Positions 24,346-32,300 of a stretch of 38,061 nucleotides of DNA are shown one piece after another. Each line of letters starts with the position of its first letter. Within the stretch, counting starts at the first letter, position 1. A model generated the notes under the pieces. It was given only the letters and a program-made list of their open reading frames with translations, was not told where the DNA came from and did not search any database. The DNA is from Nocardia aobensis NBRC 100429. Its GTDB lineage: Bacteria > Actinomycetota > Actinomycetes > Mycobacteriales > Mycobacteriaceae. Made by a program: the position numbers and the translations under genes. The stretch spans positions 1 through 38,061 of the forward strand of contig NZ_BAFQ01000185.1 of assembly GCF_000308375.1 (NCBI RefSeq). The letters run 5' to 3'.

Positions 24346-25485
24346 GTGCGTGTAGCGATCGTCTCCGAATCGTTTCTGCCGAATATGAACGGTGTCGTGA
24401 ACTCCGTGCTGCAGGTCCTGGCTCATCTGGACCGCGGCGGACACGATGCGCTCGTCATCGCCCCGGACACTCCTCGCGGCCGGGCCGCGGCGCCGCGCTC
24501 CTACGGCCGCTTTCCGGTGATCCGGGTGCCGGCGGTCATGGTGCCGCGGATCAGCTCTCTGCCGGTCGGCCTGCCGCAACCATTGCTGACCTCGGCGATC
24601 GAGGATTTCGATGCCGATGTCGTGCATCTGGCCTCGCCGTTCCTGCTCGGCGCCGGCGGGGCGGCGGCGGCATTGCGGCTGGATCTGCCAGCCGTGGCGG
24701 TGTATCAGACCGATGTGGCCGGATTCGCGGCCAGTTACGGGCTGGCGGCCGCGCAGCGGGCGGCGTGGGCCTGGACGCGGCGCATCCACAATCGCGCGGC
24801 GCGCACCCTGGCGCCCTCGTCGGCGGCGATGGCGGATCTCGAGCGCCACGGCATCACCCGGGTGCACCGCTGGGCGCGGGGCGTGGACGCGGTGCGGTTC
24901 ACGCCCGGCGCGCGCGACGCCGACCTGCACGCGCGGTGGGCGGACGGCGACCGGCTGGTGGTCGGTTTCGTCGGCCGGCTGGCGCCGGAGAAACACGTCG
25001 AACGTCTCGCCGCGCTGGCCGACGATCCCGATATCCGGCTGGTGGTGGTCGGCGACGGACCGGAACGGGCGCAGCTGCAGCGCCTGCTGCCGACGGCCGT
25101 CTTCACCGGTGAACTCGGCGGCGCCGAGTTGGCGCGGGCCTACGCGAGCCTCGATCTGATGGTCCACCCGGGCGAGCACGAAACCTTCTGCCAGGGCGTG
25201 CAGGAGGCGCTGGCCTGCGGTACTCCGGTGATCGGCCCCGATGCCGGCGGCCCGCGCGATCTGATCGCCCACTGCCGCAACGGATATCTGCTGCCCGTCG
25301 ACCGGTTCGCCGAACTGCTGCCGAGTGCGGTTGCGGCGCTGCGTGATCCGGCTCTTCGAGCTCGATTCGCCGGCGCCGCACGCAAATCGGTGCTGCACCG
25401 CACCTGGCCAGCGATCTGCACCGAGCTGATGGGGCACTATCACGAGGTGATCGGCGGCCGGGAAGAACTGCACCGCAGCGCCTGA
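24346..25485 (+). CDS. mgtA: GDP-mannose-dependent alpha-mannosyltransferase MgtA
   Basis: A protein of 379 residues from GTG 24346 (MRVAIVSESFLPNMNGVVNSV). A GT4 family GT-B glycosyltransferase: N-terminal acceptor domain, C-terminal donor domain with VGFVGRLAPEKHVERL and the E-x7-E element in EHETFCQGVQEALACGTPVIG. The homologue Rv0557 adds mannose to a glucuronic-acid diacylglycerol glycolipid and was earlier called PimB. Acts at the cytoplasmic face of the membrane. No strong ribosome binding site is visible. Confidence 0.93.
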   Translation: MRVAIVSESFLPNMNGVVNSVLQVLAHLDRGGHDALVIAPDTPRGRAAAPRSYGRFPVIRVPAVMVPRISSLPVGLPQPLLTSAIEDFDADVVHLASPFLLGAGGAAAALRLDLPAVAVYQTDVAGFAASYGLAAAQRAAWAWTRRIHNRAARTLAPSSAAMADLERHGITRVHRWARGVDAVRFTPGARDADLHARWADGDRLVVGFVGRLAPEKHVERLAALADDPDIRLVVVGDGPERAQLQRLLPTAVFTGELGGAELARAYASLDLMVHPGEHETFCQGVQEALACGTPVIGPDAGGPRDLIAHCRNGYLLPVDRFAELLPSAVAALRDPALRARFAGAARKSVLHRTWPAICTELMGHYHEVIGGREELHRSA

Positions 25486-25518
25486 GAACCGCGCTGTCGC
25501 AGGCGATCCGGCCGCGGT

Positions 25519-26148
25519 TCAGGCAGCCTCACCGAGCAGACGGTCGACGACCTGCCGGGCCATGCCCACAGCGGCATCGTCGCCGAGGCGCAGCGCCACG
25601 TTGACGGCGTTCAGCACCGCGGCGACCTCGAAGCCCGCCACCTCGGGATCCACGTCGGCGATCTCGCCGGCGGCGACCGCTCGCCGGAATTGCGCTGTCA
25701 GCAGGGCGACCCAGGCACGCTGTTGCTCTCGTAGCGCATCGCGGACGGGTCCTGGCCGGCTGTCGAAGATCGGCAGATTCGCGCCCAGAAAGCACCCGCC
25801 GGGAAACATCGGGCGCTGGACGTAGTCGATCCACTCGTCGACGAGGGCGCGAAGCCGCGCGACCCCCGCCGGGGCGTCCCGGGCCGGTCGGACGACGGTG
25901 TCCACGAACAGTTCCCGCGCCGCCTCCACGGTCGCGAGTTGCAGCTTCTCCTTGGTCCGGAACAGGGTCTGAATCCCGGCCTTGCTGACGCCGAGATCAT
26001 CGGCCAGCCGCCCGAAACTCAACCCGTCGAGTCCGTCCACCGACGCGATCTCGATCGAGCGGCGAGTCACCGCGTGGCGCGAACGCGCGCCGCGACGGAG
26101 CCGCTGATCAGCACTTTCCGCTGCCGCTTGCTGCTCGGGTACGACCAT
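25519..26148 (-). CDS. TetR-family repressor of the MFS/SGNH cassette
   Basis: A protein of 209 residues. The N-terminal helix-turn-helix is at about 25-70 (TRRSIEIASVDGLDGLSFGRLADDLGVSKAGIQTLFRTKEKL), and the C-terminal part is a TetR_C-type ligand/dimer domain with RPMFPGGCFLGANLPIFDS. Transcribed divergently from the MFS gene across 125 bp containing two near-identical palindromes. One of them covers this gene's own start codon and its candidate -10 (TACGAT, 7 nt before the ATG), implying tight autoregulation and a leaderless mRNA. Confidence 0.95.
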   Translation of the reverse strand: MVVPEQQAAAESADQRLRRGARSRHAVTRRSIEIASVDGLDGLSFGRLADDLGVSKAGIQTLFRTKEKLQLATVEAARELFVDTVVRPARDAPAGVARLRALVDEWIDYVQRPMFPGGCFLGANLPIFDSRPGPVRDALREQQRAWVALLTAQFRRAVAAGEIADVDPEVAGFEVAAVLNAVNVALRLGDDAAVGMARQVVDRLLGEAA

Positions 26149-26162
26149 ACGGTCGATCGTAT
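26147..26162. promoter_or_regulatory. TetR operator O1, over the tetR start codon
   Basis: ATACGGTCGATCGTAT, palindromic but for one central pair, flanked by C and G that extend it to 18 bp. It includes the tetR start codon and the candidate tetR -10 TACGAT. One base differs from O2. Confidence 0.75.
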
Positions 26163-26188
26163 GTCACTCGTGCACAGGGCATCGACTA

Positions 26189-26218
26189 TTGCGGTAAACA
26201 TACGGTCGACCGTATTCT
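26189..26218 (+). promoter_or_regulatory. MFS promoter with operator O2 in the spacer
   Basis: TTGCGG (26189-26194), 18-nt spacer, TATTCT (26213-26218). The perfect palindrome ATACGGTCGACCGTAT (26200-26215) fills the spacer and overlaps the -10, so bound repressor would block polymerase. O1 and O2 centres are 53 bp apart, five helical turns. Confidence 0.7.
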
Positions 26219-26273
26219 TTCGAACACATCGGCGAGCGACGGCACCGCCGGTGGCGACGAGAAGGGATGCCTG

Positions 26274-27707
26274 ATGGATGGCACTACAGCCGAACAGTCC
26301 TTGACCGCGGACGAACCCACGCCGGTGCGGCCGGTCCGCGACCGTTCGACGGCGATCGTATGGATCCTGTGCTCGGCCGCATTCGTGGCGATGCTCGACG
26401 TCTTCGTGGTGAACGTGGCCTTCACGAAGATCGGCGAGTCCTACCGGGGATCGTCGCCGGCCGATGTGAGCTGGGTGCTCAACGGCTACGCGATCGTCTA
26501 CGCGGCCCTGTTGATTCCGGCGGGCCGATTCTCGGATCGCTTCGGCCGCAAGACCGGATTCCTCGCGGGCCTCGCCCTGTTCACGGCGGCGAGCGTGGCC
26601 TGTGCCGCGGCTCCGGTGCTGTGGGCGCTGGTGGCGTTCCGGGTCGTGCAAGCGATCGGCGCCGCGGCCCTGACGCCGGCCGGTCTGGGATTGCTGCTCA
26701 CCGTGCTGCCGGCGGCCCGGGTGCCGGGCGCGGTGAAGATCTGGGCCACGACGAGTTCGTTCGCCGCGGCCTGCGGCCCGGTGGTCGGCGGAGCGCTGGT
26801 GGAAATCTCCTGGCGCTGGGTCTTCTTGATCAACCTGCCGGTCGGCGTGGTGACCGGGCTCGCGGCCGCGTGGCTGGTGCCGAATCCGCCGCAGCGAACC
26901 TCCGCCCGGATGCCCGACCTACTGGGGGTGGCGGCGCTGATCGTGGCGATCGGCGCGCTGTCGCTGGCCCTGGTCGAAAGCGATGCGTGGCCCGGCGGCG
27001 CGACCTGGGCGGCCGCGGCCGTGGCGGCGCTCGGCATCGCCGGATTCGTCGTGCGGATGCGGCGGCATCCGGATCCGGTGGTGCCACCGGATATGTTCCG
27101 GGTGCCGACGTTCGCCTGGGCCAACGCCACCGTGCTGGCATTCTGCACGGCCTTCGGGGCCTGGTTCCTGAGCATCACGCTGTGGCTCGAGAACGCGGCC
27201 CACTTGAGCACGATCCGAACCGGGCTCGCCATCGTCCCCGGCCCGATCATGGTGCCGATCTTCGCCGCCGTCAGCCAGCGACTGATCCGCCGGTTTCCGG
27301 CGGGTGTCGTTGTGGCCCTGGGCAATACGCTGTTCGCGGCCGGTGTCCTGCTCGTGCTGTGCACCGCCGACACACCCGTGCGGTACACCACCGCGGTGCT
27401 GCCGGGCTGGGTGATCTCCGGTATCGGCATCGGCCTCGCGCTGCCCACGATGATCGCCTCGGCCGCCGTAGATCTGCCGCCGGACCGCTCGGCGACCGGC
27501 AGCGCCGTGGTCAACACCGCCCGCCAGCTCGGCTACGTCGTGGGCGTCGCGGTACTGATCGCGCTGCTCGGATCGTTCGGCACCACCGACCGGATGGTGG
27601 CCGCTTTCCGGCACGGCTGGTCGTTCATCGCGATCGTGGCCCTCGCAGGCGCGGCGACGGCCTTCGGCATCACACCCCGTACCCGTCGATCGAAGCGAAT
27701 CGAGTGA
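26274..27707 (+). CDS. MFS exporter, DHA2 (EmrB/QacA-like) family
   Basis: A protein of 477 residues from ATG 26274 with GAAGGG upstream. A short polar N-tail is followed by about 14 hydrophobic segments. Family features are MLDVFVVNVAFTKIG in helix 1, RFSDRFGRKTGF (motif A) between helices 2 and 3, and GPVVGGALVEISWRWVFLINLPVG (motif C and beyond). DHA2 proteins are proton-driven drug or lipid exporters. Controlled by the divergent TetR; its stop overlaps the start of the SGNH hydrolase gene. Substrate unknown. Confidence 0.95.
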   Translation: MDGTTAEQSLTADEPTPVRPVRDRSTAIVWILCSAAFVAMLDVFVVNVAFTKIGESYRGSSPADVSWVLNGYAIVYAALLIPAGRFSDRFGRKTGFLAGLALFTAASVACAAAPVLWALVAFRVVQAIGAAALTPAGLGLLLTVLPAARVPGAVKIWATTSSFAAACGPVVGGALVEISWRWVFLINLPVGVVTGLAAAWLVPNPPQRTSARMPDLLGVAALIVAIGALSLALVESDAWPGGATWAAAAVAALGIAGFVVRMRRHPDPVVPPDMFRVPTFAWANATVLAFCTAFGAWFLSITLWLENAAHLSTIRTGLAIVPGPIMVPIFAAVSQRLIRRFPAGVVVALGNTLFAAGVLLVLCTADTPVRYTTAVLPGWVISGIGIGLALPTMIASAAVDLPPDRSATGSAVVNTARQLGYVVGVAVLIALLGSFGTTDRMVAAFRHGWSFIAIVALAGAATAFGITPRTRRSKRIE

Positions 27708-28396
27708 CCATGCCGACACCCACGACAAAGGCGACGGCCGAGGAGGCCGATCCGCTCTGCCTGTCCGAGACCACCGCGGCCGCATTGCTGTTCGACGCGC
27801 CGTGGCGCCGCTTCGGCGTGGCCGGCGACAGCTTGTCGGCCGGAGTCGGCGACCCCACCCCCGGCTACGGGAACGCGGGCTGGTCCGAGCGACTCGTGCG
27901 GATACTGCGGCGCGTGCGCCCGGACATGCGATATCTCGCTACCGCGAAGATCGGGGCCACCACGGGGCAGACGTCGGCCCACCAACTCGACCGCATCGCG
28001 GCGTTCCGTCCGGACCTGCTGCATCTGCCATGCGGCCCGAACGACATCACGCGGCGCGATCCCGATTTCGACGAGATCGAAACTGCGATGCGGCGCATGT
28101 ACGACGTCGCGGCGAGCACGGGCGCCCTGCTGACGACGTTCACCCTCGGGAGCGCCTATGTCGTACCGGCTGTGCCCGACTGGCCCGAGCGAATCCGCAG
28201 CATGAACGACATCACGCGCCGAGTCGCCGCCGGCTACGGGGCGGTCGTGGTCGACATGTGGGATCACCCGGTCAACGCTCGCGCCAACCTGCTCAGTGCG
28301 GATCGCATCCACTTCTCGACCTCCGGCCAGGCGGTGCTGGCGACCGAGATGGTCAAACAGCTGGCCTACGCACTGTCGAGCCGGAGGAGCGAATAG
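27704..28396 (+). CDS. SGNH/GDSL-type hydrolase
   Basis: A protein of 230 residues if it starts at GTG 27704, which overlaps the MFS stop as GTGA; an ATG two codons on (27710) is equally possible. Catalytic blocks: GDSLSAG with nucleophile Ser43, a Gly-rich segment (ATTGQTSAHQ), GPND (oxyanion Gly111, Asn113), and DRIH with Asp200 and His203. No signal peptide, so it acts in the cytoplasm on ester or acyl substrates. Coupled translation with the exporter suggests it modifies or detoxifies the same compound that is pumped out. Confidence 0.92.
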   Translation: MTMPTPTTKATAEEADPLCLSETTAAALLFDAPWRRFGVAGDSLSAGVGDPTPGYGNAGWSERLVRILRRVRPDMRYLATAKIGATTGQTSAHQLDRIAAFRPDLLHLPCGPNDITRRDPDFDEIETAMRRMYDVAASTGALLTTFTLGSAYVVPAVPDWPERIRSMNDITRRVAAGYGAVVVDMWDHPVNARANLLSADRIHFSTSGQAVLATEMVKQLAYALSSRRSE

Positions 28397-28461
28397 CGCA
28401 GGCGCCCAATCCTCCCCGTGATCGCGCACCGGCCCGCGTCCCCGCCCCGGGCGCCGAGCGC

Positions 28462-28467
28462 TAGGGT
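28462..28467 (+). promoter_or_regulatory. Candidate -10 of a leaderless methyltransferase transcript
   Basis: TAGGGT, then 7 nt, then the GTG start at 28475. There is no ribosome binding site. The same hexamer precedes the mas gene. Confidence 0.45.
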
Positions 28468-28474
28468 CACTCCC

Positions 28475-29179
28475 GTGGCGAAGACAGAGTCGTTTCGGGC
28501 CTCGTTGGACAAGCAACCGCATGAGGTCGCATCCATGTTCGACGGGGTCGCGAAGCGGTACGACCTGACCAACACGGTGCTCACCGGCGGACAGGACCGC
28601 TATTGGCGCTGGGCCACCCGCCGCGCGCTGGCCCTGCGGCCCGGGGAGCGGGTGCTGGATCTGGCGGCCGGAACCGGCGTCTCCACCGCGGAATTCGCGA
28701 AATCGGGAGCCTGGTGCCTGGCCCTGGACTTCTCCAAAGGCATGTTGGAGGCGGGGCGGTTCCGCCGGGTTCCGATGGTGAACGGCGACGCCACCGCCCT
28801 GCCGTTCGCCGACGATTCCTTCGACGCGGTCGCCATCTCCTACGGCCTGCGCAATGTCTCCGAACCGGACGCGGCCCTGCGCGAAATGCTGCGCGTCACC
28901 AAACCGGGCGGACGCCTGGTCGTGGCGGAATTCTCCACCCCGGTCTTCGGGCCGTTCCGCACGATCTACATGGAATACCTGATGAAGGTGCTGCCGAAGG
29001 TCGCCGAGGCCGTCAGCAGCAATCCGGATGCCTACGTCTACCTGGCCGAATCGATCCGGGCGTGGCCCAATCAGCGACAGCTGGCGATGCGGATCTCCGA
29101 CGCCGGCTGGTCGTCGGTGCAGTGGCGGAATCTGACCGGCGGCATCGTCGCGCTGCATCGCGGTTACAAACTGGGGTGA
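28475..29179 (+). CDS. menG: Demethylmenaquinone methyltransferase (UbiE/MenG type)
   Basis: A protein of 234 residues from GTG 28475. SAM-binding motif VLDLAAGTGVSTAEFA at about 57-72, followed by VNGDATALPFADDSFDAV and the UbiE signatures YGLRNVSEPDAALREMLRVTKPGGRLVVAEFS. It performs the C-methylation of demethylmenaquinone, last step of the nuclear part of menaquinone synthesis. Homologue of Rv0558 (called menH there). It lies after mgtA and the TetR/MFS/SGNH cassette, whereas mgtA and this gene are adjacent in M. tuberculosis. Confidence 0.94.
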   Translation: MAKTESFRASLDKQPHEVASMFDGVAKRYDLTNTVLTGGQDRYWRWATRRALALRPGERVLDLAAGTGVSTAEFAKSGAWCLALDFSKGMLEAGRFRRVPMVNGDATALPFADDSFDAVAISYGLRNVSEPDAALREMLRVTKPGGRLVVAEFSTPVFGPFRTIYMEYLMKVLPKVAEAVSSNPDAYVYLAESIRAWPNQRQLAMRISDAGWSSVQWRNLTGGIVALHRGYKLG

Positions 29180-29241
29180 AGTAGCTCACCGCGCCCGGCC
29201 GGACCGCCGGCGCAAACGAGGCCCGACCGGGTGCGAACCGG

Positions 29242-29279
29242 AAATCTCACCGCGACGGCACCGCTGAGGTGAGAATTTT
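29242..29279 (+). terminator. Terminator after the menaquinone methyltransferase
   Basis: AAATCTCACC pairs with GGTGAGAATTT (one bulge), 16-nt loop, ending in a TTTT run. Lies 63 bp after the stop. Confidence 0.65.
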
Positions 29280-29291
29280 CGTCATCTGCCG

Positions 29292-29307
29292 ATAACGTTC
29301 GGTAAAT
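29292..29307 (+). promoter_or_regulatory. Possible GlnR-like box before the nitrate reductase gene
   Basis: ATAAC-GTTCGG-TAAAT, compared with the GlnR form GTNAC-N6-GAAAC; three mismatches. It is 34 bp before the start codon of a gene that GlnR commonly activates in actinobacteria. Weak match. Confidence 0.25.
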
Positions 29308-29340
29308 CCGTCGCAACGGCAGCTCGCCATCATCGGGGGT

Positions 29341-32300
29341 GTGTCGAGCGCCGAGAACTCCACGAGCACCGTCCGGACCGCGTGCTCCTACTGCGGCGTG
29401 GGCTGCGGCATCACGGTGCGGACCGAGCGCGACGCGGCCGGCGCCCCCGTCATCGCGAAGGTGAGTGGCGACAAACTGCATCCGGTCAATGCCGGACGAC
29501 TGTGCACCAAGGGCGCCACGCACCTGGAATTGATGCGCGCCCCCGGACGCATGACCACGGCGCTGCACCGGCCCCGGCGCGGGCAGGAACCGGTCGAACT
29601 CGCGGTCGAGGAGGCCGTGCGGCAGGCGGCGCAGCGGTTGCGCGCCATCGTCGACGAATACGGGCCCGATGCCGTCGCGCTCTACGTCTCCGGTCAGATG
29701 ACACTCGAAGCGCAGTATCTGGCGAACAAATTGGCCAAGGGCTATCTGCGCACGGTGAATATCGAATCCAATTCGCGGCTGTGCATGGCGAGTGCCGGTA
29801 CCGGATACAAACAATCGCTGGGCGCCGACGGCCCGCCGGGTTCCTACGACGACCTGGACCGCGCCGACCTGTTCTTCGTGATCGGCTCGAATATGGCCGA
29901 CTGTCATCCGATTCTGTTCCTGCGCATGGCCGATCGGCTCAAGGCCGGTGCCAAACTGATCGTGGTGGATCCGCGGCGCACCGACACCGCCGCCCGGGCC
30001 GACCTTTTCCTGCAGATCAGGCCCGGCACCGATCTGGCGTTGCTGAACGGATTGCTGCACCTGCTGGTCGGCAACGGTGATATCGACGCCGAATTCATCG
30101 CCGCCCACACCGAGGGCTGGGAGGCGATGCCGCAATTCCTCGCCGACTATCCACCGGCCCGCGTCGCCGAGATCACCGGATTGGCCGAGGACGATATTCG
30201 CACCGCCGCGGCGTGGATCGGCGCGGCCGGCGAATGGATGACGCTGTGGACGATGGGGCTCAATCAGTCCACCCACGGCACGTGGAACACCAATGCCATC
30301 TGCAATCTGCATCTGGCCACCGGCGCCATCTGCCGGCCCGGGAGCGGTCCGTTCTCGCTGACCGGGCAGCCGAATGCCATGGGCGGGCGCGAAATGGGCT
30401 ATATGGGTCCCGGTTTGCCCGGGCAGCGCAGCGCCCTCGTCGACGCCGATCGCCGTTTCGCCGAAACCGCGTGGCAGCTTCCGGCAGGCACCATTCGCGC
30501 CGAATCCGGACGCGGCACGATCGACATGTTCCGGGAATTGGCCGACGGCCGGATCAAGGCGTGCTGGATCATCTGCAGTAATCCGGTGGCCTCGGTGGCG
30601 AATCGCAAAACCGTCATCGCCGGTCTGGAGGCGGCGGAACTGGTGATCACCCAGGACGCCTATCTCGATACCGCGACCAATGCCTATGCCGATCTGCTGC
30701 TACCGGCGGCGCTGTGGGCCGAAGCCGACGGCGTGATGGTCAATTCCGAACGCAATGTCACGTTGTTGCGGAATTCGGTGGAGCCGCTCGGCGCGGCGCT
30801 GCCGGATTGGGAGTGGATCGCGCGGATCGCGACGGCGATGGGATTCGAGGGATTCGACTACGCTTCCAGCGCCGAGATCTTCGACGAGATCCGCGGTTTC
30901 GCGAATCCGGCGACCGGATACGACCTGAGCGGAATGAGTTACGCCGCACTGCGCGAGGGTCCGATGCAGTGGCCCTGCGCCGATGCCACGCAGCGCCGCA
31001 ACCCGATTCGCTATCGCACCGGCGATGCGGGCGCGCTGGTCTTCCCCACCGCGAGCGGCCGGGCCGTGTTCTGGCCACGGCCGCATATGGCTGCCGCCGA
31101 AATGCCCGACGACGACTATCCCTTCGTCCTGAATACCGGTCGTGTCCAACATCAATGGCACACGATGACCAAGACCGGGCGGGTCGCGAAGCTGAACAGA
31201 TTGAATCCGGCGCCGTTTCTCGACGTGCATCCCGACGATGCGCGCGCACTCGGTGTGCGCCCCGGCGATCAGATCGAAATCGCTTCTCGCCGTGGGCGAG
31301 CGGTGCTGCCCGTGCAGATCACCGATCGGGTGCGGCCGGGCGCGTGTTTCGCACCGTTCCACTGGAACGACGAACAGGGGGAATATCTGACCATCAATGC
31401 CGTGACCAACGACGCCGTGGATCCGGATTCGCTGCAACCGGAATTCAAGGCGTGCGCGGTGACGTTGCGCCGCGTCGGGCCCGCTCGGGACACTCGCGAC
31501 GAGGACGACCCGGGAGGCACCGAACCGGACGACCGGGTCGACGCCGTGGGCGCCGGCCCGGTGGTATCCGGCGGCGCACCCGCAGCGCATCCCCTCGCCG
31601 CGATGCTGGGACTCGATTCCGCAGCCGCGCCGATGCTCAGCGAGGCGGAGCGGATCTATCTGGGCGGGTATCTGGCAGCGCTGCAATCGCTTCCGGTCCA
31701 GGGGCAGCCCGTCCTCCCGGAATCGGCGCCGCTGTCCGACCGCAGCCGCTGGTGGATCGACGGGCTGCTGGCGGGGATGTACTCGCGGGCCCCCGGCTCC
31801 CCGCCCGGCGCCACAGCCGCAGCCCCCTCGACTCCGGCCGGCCCGCAGCGACGGCCGGTGACCGTGGTGTGGGCTTCCCAGACCGGTACCGCCGAAGAAT
31901 TGGCCGCGACGGTCGCGGCGGCCCTCGCCGAGCACGGGCACGCGCCCCGGCTGGTCGAGATGAACGCGTGTGAACTGCCGGAACTGACCGGTGACGTCCT
32001 GCTCGTCACCAGCACCTTCGGTGACGGCGGCCCACCGGACAACGGCGCCGACTTCTGGGATCGACTGCAGGACAGCGGCACTCGCTTCCCAGGCCTCCGA
32101 TACGGAATCTTCGCCCTCGGCGACTCCTCCTACGACGACTTCTGTGGCTACGGCCGCAAGGTGGATCGGCTGCTGTCCGAACGGGGAGGTGTCCGGCTGC
32201 TGGATCGCGTCGACAGCGAACCGGATCACGAGGATGCGTCGCAGGAGTGGATCACCGCGGTCCTCGCCGCCCTGGGCGACGGTCACGGGAATTCGCCCAC

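Noticed and set aside
26267..28396. A 709-codon frame joining the MFS region to the SGNH hydrolase as a fusion
   Set aside because: Its first two thirds are the MFS gene read in the wrong frame, giving Arg/Gly-rich sequence. Only the end, from about 27704, is the real SGNH hydrolase.
27533..29158. A 541-codon minus-strand frame opposite the hydrolase and methyltransferase
   Set aside because: It spans two well-supported plus-strand genes, with Arg/Gly/Asp-rich composition and no domain.
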